Shown here: positions 17,530 through 25,518 of the stretch, in pieces
How the letters are laid out: every line of letters starts with the position of its first letter
Position numbering within the stretch: the first letter of the stretch is position 1
DNA from: Thermoflexus hugenholtzii
GTDB taxonomy: Bacteria; Chloroflexota; Anaerolineae; Thermoflexales; Thermoflexaceae
DNA length: 64,000 nt
Reading direction: 5' to 3'
Assembly: GCF_018771565.1 (NCBI RefSeq)
Contig: NZ_CP076326.1
Coordinates: 3,252,679 to 3,316,678, forward strand
Notes under the pieces: generated by a model
The model's input: the letters and a program-made list of their open reading frames with translations, nothing else
The model's database searches: none
What the model was told of the DNA's origin: nothing
Position numbers and translations under genes: made by a program

Positions 17530-18622
17530 GGAGGAGCTGGAAGAAGCCCTGCGGTTGCTCCGGGAAGGAGCTCCGCTCGAAGCGGTGGCGGCCCGCTATC
17601 CGGAGCTGGCTCCGGCCCTGCGCGCCGCCCATCTCCTGGAGCGGGCGCGCCCCCCGGGGCCGTCCCTGCGCGCGGAACTGGCCTCCCGGGCCGCCTTCCT
17701 CCGGCGCGCGGAGGAGCTTCGGGCCGCTCGCCGTCCCTGGGCCGGGATCCTGTTCGGATGGCTCCGGTATGCTCGGGCCGGCGCCGTCCTCGCGGGCATC
17801 CTGCTGATCGCCGGGATGCTGCATCTCCTGGCCCAGCAGAGCCTTCCGGGGGATCCCCTCTACGGGTTGAAGCGGGCGGAGGAGCAGGTCTGGCTGGCGC
17901 TGACGCTGGACCCGGTGGAGCGGCGTCTGGTGGAGGAGACCCTGGCCGCCCGCCGCTGGGAGGAATACCGAGCCCTCGCGCAGCGCCGGGGCTCGGGGAC
18001 GGTGACCTGGGAGGGCCGGATTGAGGGGATCGAGGGGACCACCTGGCGCATCGGGGGGATCCCGGTGGAGGTCTTCCCCGAGACGGAGATCGTGGGGCCG
18101 GTGGCCCTGGACCAGCGGGCGATGGTGACCGCCTTTCTGGGGCCGGAAGGACGGTGGATCGCCCTGCGGATCCAGGCGATCCCGGAGACCCCAACGTGGA
18201 CTCCGGAGCCCACCCGGACGCCGGAGGAGATCCAGGAGACCTCCACGCCCACATCAACCCCGACGCGGACCCGTCCGCCGACGCGGACCCCCGGGCCGAC
18301 GGCGACGCCGATCCCTGCGCCCGCTCCCACGGCCACCCCGTCGCCGACCGCGCCGGAGACGTCCACCCCCACGCCTCGGCCGACCGAGACGCCGCGGCCC
18401 ACGCCGACGCCGGAGGATCACGACAAGGGAGATACCGTGGAATGGAAGGGGATCCTCCAGGCGATCGCCGGATCCACCTGGGTGATCGACGGCCGCGCGG
18501 TGCAGGTCACGAGCGATACCCGGATCCGCGGCAGTCCCCGGGTTGGCGATCGCGTGGAGGTCAAGGCGCGGCGCCAGCCGGATGGAACGCTCGTCGCTCT
18601 GGAGATCGAGCGAAAGGATTAG
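17516..18622 (+). CDS. DUF5667/DUF5666 membrane protein, probable anti-sigma factor
   Basis: A 368-residue single-pass protein. Residues 1-75 are a cytoplasmic helical domain, one membrane helix spans about 84-105 (AGAVLAGILLIAGMLHLLA), and an extracellular DUF5667-like segment with LPGDPLYGLKRAEEQVWLAL follows. A first DUF5666-like strand set (about 163-222) leads to a Thr/Pro-rich linker of about 75 residues and a final DUF5666 unit (about 308-368). The 14-base overlap with the ECF sigma gene and the topology point to a membrane anti-sigma sensor, though no zinc-binding anti-sigma motif is seen. Its outside domain is the same type as the lipoprotein repeats upstream. Confidence 0.8.
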   Translation: MAQREEELEEALRLLREGAPLEAVAARYPELAPALRAAHLLERARPPGPSLRAELASRAAFLRRAEELRAARRPWAGILFGWLRYARAGAVLAGILLIAGMLHLLAQQSLPGDPLYGLKRAEEQVWLALTLDPVERRLVEETLAARRWEEYRALAQRRGSGTVTWEGRIEGIEGTTWRIGGIPVEVFPETEIVGPVALDQRAMVTAFLGPEGRWIALRIQAIPETPTWTPEPTRTPEEIQETSTPTSTPTRTRPPTRTPGPTATPIPAPAPTATPSPTAPETSTPTPRPTETPRPTPTPEDHDKGDTVEWKGILQAIAGSTWVIDGRAVQVTSDTRIRGSPRVGDRVEVKARRQPDGTLVALEIERKD

Positions 18623-18665
18623 CCCGATCGGAGCCGGAAGCCCAAAGGGAGCTTTTCGTCTTAGC

Positions 18666-19031
18666 GTGGACTACCGGCCGTTCTGGGTGGGGTGGGGGCA
18701 GCTGGGCCTGTATTTGCTGGCGCTGGTGACGCTCTCTTTCTATGTCCGGCGGCGCATCGGTCATGCGACGTGGCGGCGGATCCATTACCTGAGCTTTGTG
18801 GTCTTCCTGATGGTCACAGTCCACGGGCTGATGAGCGGCACGGATACGGCCAGGGCCGGCGTTCGGGTCATGTATCAAACGGCGGGGTGGAGTGTGCTGG
18901 GGCTTGGGATTTATCGAGCCCTCGCGGTTTGGGTGTTCCCAGCCTTCCGGAAATGGACTTCCGCGCTCTTCGGGAAGGGTTCGGCGTTTTCGAATGAACG
19001 CTCCCGCCCGCTGCAGGGGCGATCGCCCTGA
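18666..19031 (+). pseudogene. C-terminal half of a ferric-reductase-like transmembrane protein
   Basis: A 121-residue reading (GTG start at 18666) with DYRPFWVGWGQLGLYLLAL, SFYVRRRIGHATWRRIHYL, SFVVFLMVTVHGLMSGTDT and a final hydrophobic helix. In full-length members of this heme-containing membrane domain these are the second-half helices, preceded by two or three helices with the first heme His residues. Here that N-terminal half is absent: only 43 bases lie between the DUF5666 stop and this start. No strong ribosome site precedes the GTG. I read it as a truncated remnant; a functional short protein cannot be excluded. Confidence 0.55.
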
Positions 19032-19078
19032 AGCGGCTCTCGCCGGCGCATGGATGTCCGGAAGCCATGAAGGCTCCC

Positions 19079-19525
19079 CTATCCGGGCTCGCGTCCGCCC
19101 CGAGGAAGGACGACTCGCACCTCCCGGAACAGGATCGCCCCTTCCTCGATGCGATCCCGAAGGGAGCGGATCCAGCGCAACAACCGGCGATCCGTCCGGG
19201 ACGCGGCGCTCATCTCCTCCTGTAGCTCTTCCTCCAGCTCGCGCTCCGCCTCCTGGAGGCGCCTTCGGAGCTTCTCCTGACGATCCGCCCATTCCTGCTG
19301 CAATCGCTCCCGCGCTTCCGGCCGCAAAAACCGGACCCGCACGGGCTCCGGGGAGCCCCGGCTCCGCTCCAGGACATCAAAGTCTTCCCAGCGGATCAAA
19401 ACCGGGAGGCTTTCGTTGGCCAGCAGCGCTTCCAGCTCCCGGGCCATCCGCCACGAGCTCCCATAGCACCACCCGCTCCATTCGTCCCCTTCTTCCGGAT
19501 GAAGGGCGAAGAGGTTGGTTCCCAT
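19079..19525 (-). CDS. Coiled-coil protein of unknown function
   Basis: A 148-residue soluble protein. It begins MGTNLFALHPEEGDEWSGW, then a mixed region (LPVLIRWEDFDVLERS), then about 50 residues of Glu/Arg-rich coiled coil (ERLQQEWADRQEKLRRRLQ onward) and a short beta end. The ATG at 19525 follows GGAGGAGAAG, so the longer in-frame start at 19666, inside the upstream gene, is rejected. It lies 43 bases after the beta-propeller gene, probably the last gene of the kinase operon. No family recognised. Confidence 0.65.
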   Translation of the reverse strand: MGTNLFALHPEEGDEWSGWCYGSSWRMARELEALLANESLPVLIRWEDFDVLERSRGSPEPVRVRFLRPEARERLQQEWADRQEKLRRRLQEAERELEEELQEEMSAASRTDRRLLRWIRSLRDRIEEGAILFREVRVVLPRGGREPG

Positions 19526-19568
19526 AGGCTTCTCCTCCGGCGAGCGTTGCGAGATCGGGCAAGGGCGC

Positions 19569-22208
19569 TCACGGGCGCCAGTCGACCGGTCGGGCTCCGG
19601 GGGGCCAGGGCGCCTCCCAGAGCCGCCACGTCCCGGGCTCCACCAGGCGGACGCTCCACAGGCCATCCCAGCGTGGACGGAGAGCGAGCAGAAGAGGCTC
19701 TCGGGGGCTCCAGGCGATCTCCTTCACGTCCGCAAAAAGATGCCGCCCCTCCTTCCCGTCCGCTCGGAGCACCCAAACATCCCCATACCTTGGATCCGGA
19801 GAGGGAGCCAAGAAGGCGAGCCATTGTCCATCCGCGCTCCACGTGATCCCGGAGGGGATCGGAGGATAAGGCTCCGGCCGCGTCCAGAGCGGCAGCACCT
19901 GGGCCCGGCGTGTCCTCAGGTCCGTGATCACGATGGCGGATTGACTCTCGCGCTCTCGCCGCGCATACACCGACCATGCCAGGCGGCGGCCATCCGGCGC
20001 CCAGGCCGGATGGGAGACGGAAACCCGCTGCCATCCATCCCAACGGGATGGAAACCAGTCCAGGAGAATCGGGCCTTTCTCCCAGACATATAGCGCGGGA
20101 ACCTCACCTCGCACATAGGCGATCGCTTGTCCGTCCGGGCCGGGGGCAGCCGGACCGATCCCGCCCGCATCAGGATCCAGGATCCGGTAATCGGTGCCAT
20201 CCCGACGGATGGCCGCGAGGGCGACACGGGGAGGTAAGGCGCTTGGGGACATCACCTCCAGGATCAGCCACTCCGGGCGGGCCGGCCATTCATATGCAGC
20301 CAGCACGAGCTCCGGAACCTCCCAGGTGAGGTTCCGGACGACGTTCCCCTGGAGATCCCACTGATAGAGATCCGTATCCCGGATGCTCTCCATGAAACGA
20401 CCGTCGGGGGAAAGCCGGATAGGCCGGAAGGGATCGATGGGGGGATCCGGCGGCCGGGCGAGGGGGCGCGCCCGGCCATCCAGATCGATCCGCCACAGCG
20501 CTCCCCCGCTCCAGTAAATCAGGCCCGCCGGGAGGCGCGCGGCGGTGAACGTCAGGCCCTCCCGCATCAGGAGAAAGGCGCTCCCCAGGTCCACGGCGCC
20601 GCGATCGGTATACCCCAGGCCGATCCCATGGAGGCCCGCGGCGATCCACGTTTCCTCCGCCGGTTCCCCGTCCCGCCGAACGTGAAGCGCCGGAAGCCCG
20701 CTGGCCGACGTCGGAAGGGTCGTGCGCGGAGCCTCGCGGCGCGGGGCCCACTCCTCCAGAGTGCCGGTGATCGGGAAGCGATAGAGGATGCAGTCGATCC
20801 CCGGCGCCTCGCCGGGGGGCTGGCTCGCATAAAGAGGCGGGATGAACCGAACGCGACGGCGCGCGTGTTCGTCCGGCGGAAGCTCCCGGGGGATCCAGCC
20901 CGGGGGATAGCGCACGGAGAGCGAGGCCTCCGGGATGTGGAGGACCGGCCAGGCCATGGGGTTCTCCCCCAGGAGGCCGGCGAACCCTGCGAAACTGCCT
21001 CCCGGCACGGTGAGCCAGATCAGCCGGCCCAGACGTTGCCACGGCTCCTCGCCCCCGCCCTCCCATCCGATGAGGACGCGATCGCTCCGGCCGGAGGCCT
21101 CCGATCGCCATGCCAGCGGAAGCCAGACCGCGGTCTCAGCGAGCCACAACCGGGTGGAGAAGAATATCCTATCCTCCCACCCCAGAAGCGGATCCCACCA
21201 GGGAAGCGAAGGCCCCTCTGCGCTGAAGACCGGCCGCGATCGATCCATCAGGTCGATGCGCAGCCATCCGCCGGGCCCCTTCCCGTGATCCCCGGGCCGC
21301 ATCAGGAGCAGGCGCCGGCCGTCCGGAGCCCAGATCGCCTCGCGCGGCCGCGGCGAGGGCACGAACAGCCAGAAGGCCCCAGCCTCCAGGTCCAGAAGAT
21401 GGAGCCCCGACCGATCCTCATCGGCCTCCGCATCCATCAGGATCGCCAGATCCCGTCCGGTAGGCGAGGGAAGGAGGCGGATCCGAACCCTCTCCGGCGA
21501 GCGGGACTCCACCGGCAGGGACGACGAGCGGATCTGTTCCGTGATCGGATCCAGCTGATGGAGGGTCCACCGGCCGTCGACGTCATGCGCGACAAAGGCG
21601 AGGCGCCCATCCGGCATCATCGTCAGGCTGTGGATCGCCCGGACCCGGCTGGCCGGATCGAAGCAGAGATCGGAGTCCCGCCCTCCGGATTCCGGATCCA
21701 GGCGGGCCAGACAGAAGGGACGTTCCGCCGGGACGAACCACAGCCGGAGGGATCCCATCGCCCGTGCCCACGCCATCCCGCCCGCGCGCGTGAGCCGGAG
21801 CTCCGGGAAGCGGCGGCGCTCTCCTGCCAGGGGGAAGAGCAAATCGAGCAGGAGATGCTCCGGCCGGGCCGGATCCGGCCGGACCAGGGCCAGGAACCGC
21901 TGATCGGGCGACCATAAGCCCGTGATGGCCTCTCGATCGACCCGCCACAGGGTCTCCCCTTCCGGATCCGTCACCCAGAGGCCATCGGTGCGGGGCCAGA
22001 CAATGGGCCCAAGAGGAGAGGGCAGCGGTTCTGTGAGGCGGAGGAACGGAGCGGGCAGGGTGGACGGGCTTGACATAGGGAGCGGCGCGGCGGGTGGAGC
22101 GGTGGGGGTAGGGATCGATGACAGGGGAGAGGACCTGCTCCGGCACAGGCTCAGGAGGAGCAGGCCCGCAAGCCCCAGAGGAACCCATGCGAGCCGCGCG
22201 GGTTTCAT
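19569..22208 (-). CDS. Exported beta-propeller (TolB/WD40-like) protein
   Basis: An 879-residue protein with an N-terminal export signal (AWVPLGLAGLLLLSLCRS; the Cys has Leu rather than Gly/Ala before it, so lipoprotein status is doubtful) and a Pro/Thr/Ser-rich linker. Several TolB-like blade signatures follow along the whole length: WSPDQRFLALVRPD, WAPDGRRLLLMRPGD, LSPDGRFMES, WAPDGRRLAWSV, WSADGQWLAFLAP. Two propellers seem likely, with a non-propeller stretch about residues 430-560. The start ATG overlaps the kinase stop (ATGA), so translation is coupled to the histidine kinase. Ligand unknown; a sensing partner for the kinase is inference. Confidence 0.75.
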   Translation of the reverse strand: MKPARLAWVPLGLAGLLLLSLCRSRSSPLSSIPTPTAPPAAPLPMSSPSTLPAPFLRLTEPLPSPLGPIVWPRTDGLWVTDPEGETLWRVDREAITGLWSPDQRFLALVRPDPARPEHLLLDLLFPLAGERRRFPELRLTRAGGMAWARAMGSLRLWFVPAERPFCLARLDPESGGRDSDLCFDPASRVRAIHSLTMMPDGRLAFVAHDVDGRWTLHQLDPITEQIRSSSLPVESRSPERVRIRLLPSPTGRDLAILMDAEADEDRSGLHLLDLEAGAFWLFVPSPRPREAIWAPDGRRLLLMRPGDHGKGPGGWLRIDLMDRSRPVFSAEGPSLPWWDPLLGWEDRIFFSTRLWLAETAVWLPLAWRSEASGRSDRVLIGWEGGGEEPWQRLGRLIWLTVPGGSFAGFAGLLGENPMAWPVLHIPEASLSVRYPPGWIPRELPPDEHARRRVRFIPPLYASQPPGEAPGIDCILYRFPITGTLEEWAPRREAPRTTLPTSASGLPALHVRRDGEPAEETWIAAGLHGIGLGYTDRGAVDLGSAFLLMREGLTFTAARLPAGLIYWSGGALWRIDLDGRARPLARPPDPPIDPFRPIRLSPDGRFMESIRDTDLYQWDLQGNVVRNLTWEVPELVLAAYEWPARPEWLILEVMSPSALPPRVALAAIRRDGTDYRILDPDAGGIGPAAPGPDGQAIAYVRGEVPALYVWEKGPILLDWFPSRWDGWQRVSVSHPAWAPDGRRLAWSVYARRERESQSAIVITDLRTRRAQVLPLWTRPEPYPPIPSGITWSADGQWLAFLAPSPDPRYGDVWVLRADGKEGRHLFADVKEIAWSPREPLLLALRPRWDGLWSVRLVEPGTWRLWEAPWPPGARPVDWRP

Positions 22209-25006
22209 CCGTAGGACCCTTCTCCGCTCCGGAGAGGAGGGAGTCCCGGCTGCTGTGCGGAATCCGCCGCGGGCAGGGTGAACCAGAAGGTGCTGCCACG
22301 CCCGGGTGTGCTCTCCACGCCCACCTCCCCGCCCAGTTTCTCGACGATCATCCGCACGATGGAGAGCCCCAGGCCATGGCTTCCGGGCCGTCGATCCCGA
22401 ACCCCGAAGGGAGCGAAGAGCCGGGCCTGCTCCTCCGGCGGGATCCCCGGCCCGTTATCTTTCACCCAGAACCGGAGCGCGCCGTTCGGAAGGCGATCGG
22501 CCCCCAGAACCACCCGGGGAGACCGCCCGCCGTATCGCAGGGCATTGCTCAGGTAATTCGCCCACACTTCTTCAAGCCATGGACCATACCCGAGGACGGT
22601 TGGCCAGGATTCCGGCAGATCGATGTGGGCGCCGGTCTCGGTGATCAGGGGGGCCAGCCGCTCCAGGACCGCCTCCACAATCGTCCCCATGGCCACCGGC
22701 TCGCGAGGGACCTCCGTGTAACGGACGCGGGCCAGCAGCAGGAGCTCTTCGATCATCCGATGCATTTTCTTACCCACCCGGCGGATCCAGCGCAGATGCT
22801 CCCGGAGCTCTTCCACGGATAGCGTCTCCAGATCCTTCTCCAGGAACTCTGTTGCTCCCAGGATCACGCCCAGGGGCTGTTTAAGGTCATGAGCCACCGT
22901 ATGGGCGAAGGCCTCCAGGTCCTGGTTCAGCCGGCTCAGCTCCTCCCGGTGCCGTCGTTCCTCCTCCAGCCATCGCGCCCGCTCCAGCGCGACGGCCACC
23001 GAGTTCACAAAGGGCATGACCAATCGGAGATGGTCCTCATGGAAAAAGCCGGGCTGGTAGCTGTCCAGCGCCAGCATCCCGATCACTCGGTCCTGAGCGA
23101 TGAGAGGGATCCCCATCCACGATCGGATGGGAGCGTGCGGAGGCTCCCGGAAGATCGGATACTCCGCTGGCGCGTCCGGAAGGATCAGGGGCTTTCGCTC
23201 AAGGACGACCCGCGTGTTCGGGTTGTCCCCGGGGATCGGGAATCGGAAGCCCAGGACGGACTCCGGGAGGCCGCTCTGCCCGACGATCTCGAGATATCCC
23301 TCTCGAAGCCACTGGACCGAAGCGCTGTCATAGGGGATGAGGGTGCGGAGTTGTTCCAGGATGCGCCGGAGCATCACGGTCAGGGTGGGGGCCTCCACCA
23401 CCGCGGCGATCGCCCGTCGGAGGGTGTCTGCTTCCCGCCAGCGGGCCTGGGCCTCCTCCAGGGAGCGCGCTTTGGCGATCGCCAGGGCAACGATGCGCGC
23501 CATGATCTCCCCCCGGGCGATCTCCTCGCTGGTGAACCGATGAGGGGTGTTGTAGGCGATCAGGAGGGCCCCCAGCCACTTCCCTCCGGCGATGAGGGGG
23601 AGGGCCAGCAGGGATCGGGTGGGGAACTGCGCCGCGATGCGGGGGCTGAGGTAAGGAGTGTTGGACACATCCTCGATGGGAAGGGGCCGGCCGGCCCGTA
23701 AGGCGGATTCCGTAGCGGTGACTTCCCCGGGCTGGGCCCGCAAGGTGGGGTAGATCTCCCGCAAGGGGCCATAGGCCGCCATGGGAATCGGTTGGCCGGA
23801 CCGCTCGTCCCACTGCGTGATGAAGCAACCGTCGGCCCCGATGATGGCTCCCAGGCGATCGGCCAGCACCTGAAGCATGGACGGAAGATCTGGCGACTCC
23901 AGAGCAGTCCCGAGGATCTCATAAAGGGAGCGCAGGAACCGCTCCCGATCCTCCAGGATGAGCTCCATCTCCCGACGGCGGGTGAGGTCCCGGAGGGTGA
24001 GGGCCCAGCCGATCATCCGGCCCCGTCGATCCCGCACCGGTGAAATCTGCAGCTCATAGAAACGCCGTGCTTCCCCTTCCCCCAGGACCATCTCCTCCCG
24101 CGTCTCGGTCGCTTCTCGGAGACGGGTTGCCAGGTCCGGCCAGAGGGCGAGGATCTCCCGGGCAGGGCGTCCCAGCGCTCGATCCCGATCCAGCCCCAGC
24201 ATGCGGGCGGCGCTCGGGTTGAGGTCGACGAGGCGGTGGGAGGCGTCCAGGACGATCAACCCATCCGCCATGTTCTCGATGATGGTTTCATATGCGATCG
24301 GTGTGATGTCTAAGAGCCTGAACCGGTAAGCCCCCCAGGCCAGGGCGAGCCCGCCCACGACGAAGCCGTAAGGGGTGAAATCGAACGTCACGGTGGGGAA
24401 GGGGTTCAGGAGAGCGGTCAACCCGTTGGCGGCCCAGGGCGCCAGGAGGCCGAGCATCATCATCCCGGCCTGACCCCGATAGAGGGAGGGGCGACGGAGC
24501 AAGAAGCGCAGGAACAGGATGGTGGCCAGGAGCATGAGGCTGTAGGCGTATGCGACATGGATGTAAAACCAGGTCCCGTGGATAACGGCCATGCGGGGGA
24601 AGGGGCCTTGCACGTCTAAGGCGATGGACGACCAGATCCACCCGTGTCGCTCGTTCGTCCAGGCCAGCCCCAGCGTCAGCAGGGGCTCCAGGACCAGCCA
24701 TCCCAGGCGCCGGGGAGAGGTCCAGCGCTCGTGGCCTGTGTAGTGAAGGGCAACGATCAACCATACGGTGGGAATGAAAGCGATCCCGAGGTATTGGACT
24801 TTGGCCCAGAAAACTTTCTCCGTCAGGCTGGCCCGGGAAAGCTCGAAGGCGTAGCTGGAGGTCCACAGGGCGATCAGCAGATTCATGACGCAGAGAGCTG
24901 CCGCGCCGGGAGCTGACCGGGTTTTCCAGGTATATCCAGCCAGCCCCAGGGCGATGAGGGCCGCTCCGAACAGGGAGAATATGAATAACGCACCTGGCCC
25001 AGGCAT
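22205..25006 (-). CDS. 7TM-PAS-GAF-GAF sensor histidine kinase
   Basis: A 933-residue kinase. Residues 1-215 contain seven hydrophobic helices of the histidine-kinase N-terminal 7TM type. A PAS domain (about 225-335, ENMADGLIVLDASHRLVDLNPSAARMLG) and two GAF domains (about 345-500 and 515-690) follow. The HisKA helix has the phospho-acceptor in AHTVAHDLKQPLG (about 705), and the HATPase has N-box ANYLSNALRYGG, G1 KDNGPGIPPEE and G2 GSHGLGLSIVRMIVEKLGG. No receiver domain is attached and no response regulator gene is in the window, so the partner is elsewhere. AAGGGA precedes the ATG. The stop overlaps the propeller gene start. Confidence 0.9.
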   Translation of the reverse strand: MPGPGALFIFSLFGAALIALGLAGYTWKTRSAPGAAALCVMNLLIALWTSSYAFELSRASLTEKVFWAKVQYLGIAFIPTVWLIVALHYTGHERWTSPRRLGWLVLEPLLTLGLAWTNERHGWIWSSIALDVQGPFPRMAVIHGTWFYIHVAYAYSLMLLATILFLRFLLRRPSLYRGQAGMMMLGLLAPWAANGLTALLNPFPTVTFDFTPYGFVVGGLALAWGAYRFRLLDITPIAYETIIENMADGLIVLDASHRLVDLNPSAARMLGLDRDRALGRPAREILALWPDLATRLREATETREEMVLGEGEARRFYELQISPVRDRRGRMIGWALTLRDLTRRREMELILEDRERFLRSLYEILGTALESPDLPSMLQVLADRLGAIIGADGCFITQWDERSGQPIPMAAYGPLREIYPTLRAQPGEVTATESALRAGRPLPIEDVSNTPYLSPRIAAQFPTRSLLALPLIAGGKWLGALLIAYNTPHRFTSEEIARGEIMARIVALAIAKARSLEEAQARWREADTLRRAIAAVVEAPTLTVMLRRILEQLRTLIPYDSASVQWLREGYLEIVGQSGLPESVLGFRFPIPGDNPNTRVVLERKPLILPDAPAEYPIFREPPHAPIRSWMGIPLIAQDRVIGMLALDSYQPGFFHEDHLRLVMPFVNSVAVALERARWLEEERRHREELSRLNQDLEAFAHTVAHDLKQPLGVILGATEFLEKDLETLSVEELREHLRWIRRVGKKMHRMIEELLLLARVRYTEVPREPVAMGTIVEAVLERLAPLITETGAHIDLPESWPTVLGYGPWLEEVWANYLSNALRYGGRSPRVVLGADRLPNGALRFWVKDNGPGIPPEEQARLFAPFGVRDRRPGSHGLGLSIVRMIVEKLGGEVGVESTPGRGSTFWFTLPAADSAQQPGLPPLRSGEGSYG

Positions 25007-25300
25007 GAGCGAGATCCCTTTCGCTTCCAGAGGGGTAGCCGCCCACCCGGCTGCTCGCAGCTCGTTTAGGCGCCTTCGCGCCGTGCCTCTATCGGCCTGG
25101 ACGCAGTTGCCCGACCGGTCGGTGAAGATCGATGGCTGATCACTTCATCGGCAAGAAACGGAACAGCGTCTTTCAGGGTATACGGGATCGCAAGGGAATT
25201 CCAATCATGTCGTTCCGGTTCTATTGTAACCCTGCTTCCATGGGGTGGAATTTTGAGCCTCCGGCTGTGAACCCCTTTCCGAACCCGGATCCGCCCGGAT
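25007..25300. other. Intergenic stretch between kinase and tRNA-Lys
   Basis: About 300 bases without a supportable gene. It contains a possible promoter for the kinase at 25177-25204 and a second weak minus-strand -10 (TACAAT) at 25223-25228. No repeat or RNA is recognised. Confidence 0.5.
25177..25204 (-). promoter_or_regulatory. Candidate promoter for the kinase operon
   Basis: Read on the minus strand: TTGGAA, 16 bases, TATACC. It lies about 170 bases before the kinase ATG. Moderate match only. Confidence 0.35.
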
Positions 25301-25337
25301 AAAAAACCGCGCCCCGGGGTTGCCCCCCGGGGCGCGG
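25301..25337 (-). terminator. Intrinsic terminator of tRNA-Lys
   Basis: Thirteen-bp perfect stem (CCGCGCCCCGGGG / CCCCGGGGCGCGG) with a five-base loop, followed on the minus strand by six T and then ATCC. It starts six bases after the tRNA 3' end. Confidence 0.85.
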
Positions 25338-25342
25338 TGAGG

Positions 25343-25415
25343 TGGGCCGTGCAGGACTCGAACCTGCAACCTTGGGATTAAGAGTCCCCTGCTCTACCAG
25401 TTGAGCTAACGGCCC
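25343..25415 (-). tRNA. tRNA-Lys (anticodon CTT)
   Basis: A 73-base cloverleaf: acceptor GGGCCGT/ACGGCCC with discriminator A, D arm GCTC...GAGC, anticodon loop CTCTTAA giving anticodon CTT (codon AAG), and T arm GCAGG-TTCGAGT-CCTGC. The top anticodon-stem pair is G-A. The 3' CCA is not fully encoded (ACCT). It has its own consensus promoter (25430-25458) and terminator (25301-25337), so it is a single-gene transcript. Confidence 0.93.
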
Positions 25416-25429
25416 ACGTCCACTTCTAA

Positions 25430-25458
25430 AGTATAGCCAGGGCTCCATGGGCTGTCAA
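25430..25458 (-). promoter_or_regulatory. Consensus promoter of tRNA-Lys
   Basis: On the minus strand TTGACA (25453-25458), 17 bases, TATACT (25430-25435): a near-perfect housekeeping promoter 15 bases upstream of the tRNA 5' end. Confidence 0.85.
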
Positions 25459-25518
25459 GGCGGAGCGCTCCGAGCGGCCTCCGGGCGGAGGCAGAACCTT
25501 GAACGGGGGCGGCTATCC

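Noticed and set aside
18200..18420. Possible microsatellite or VNTR (repeated ACC/CCG/ACG triplets)
   Set aside because: It is the coding sequence of the Thr/Pro-rich linker of the anti-sigma-like protein, with varied codons rather than exact repeats.
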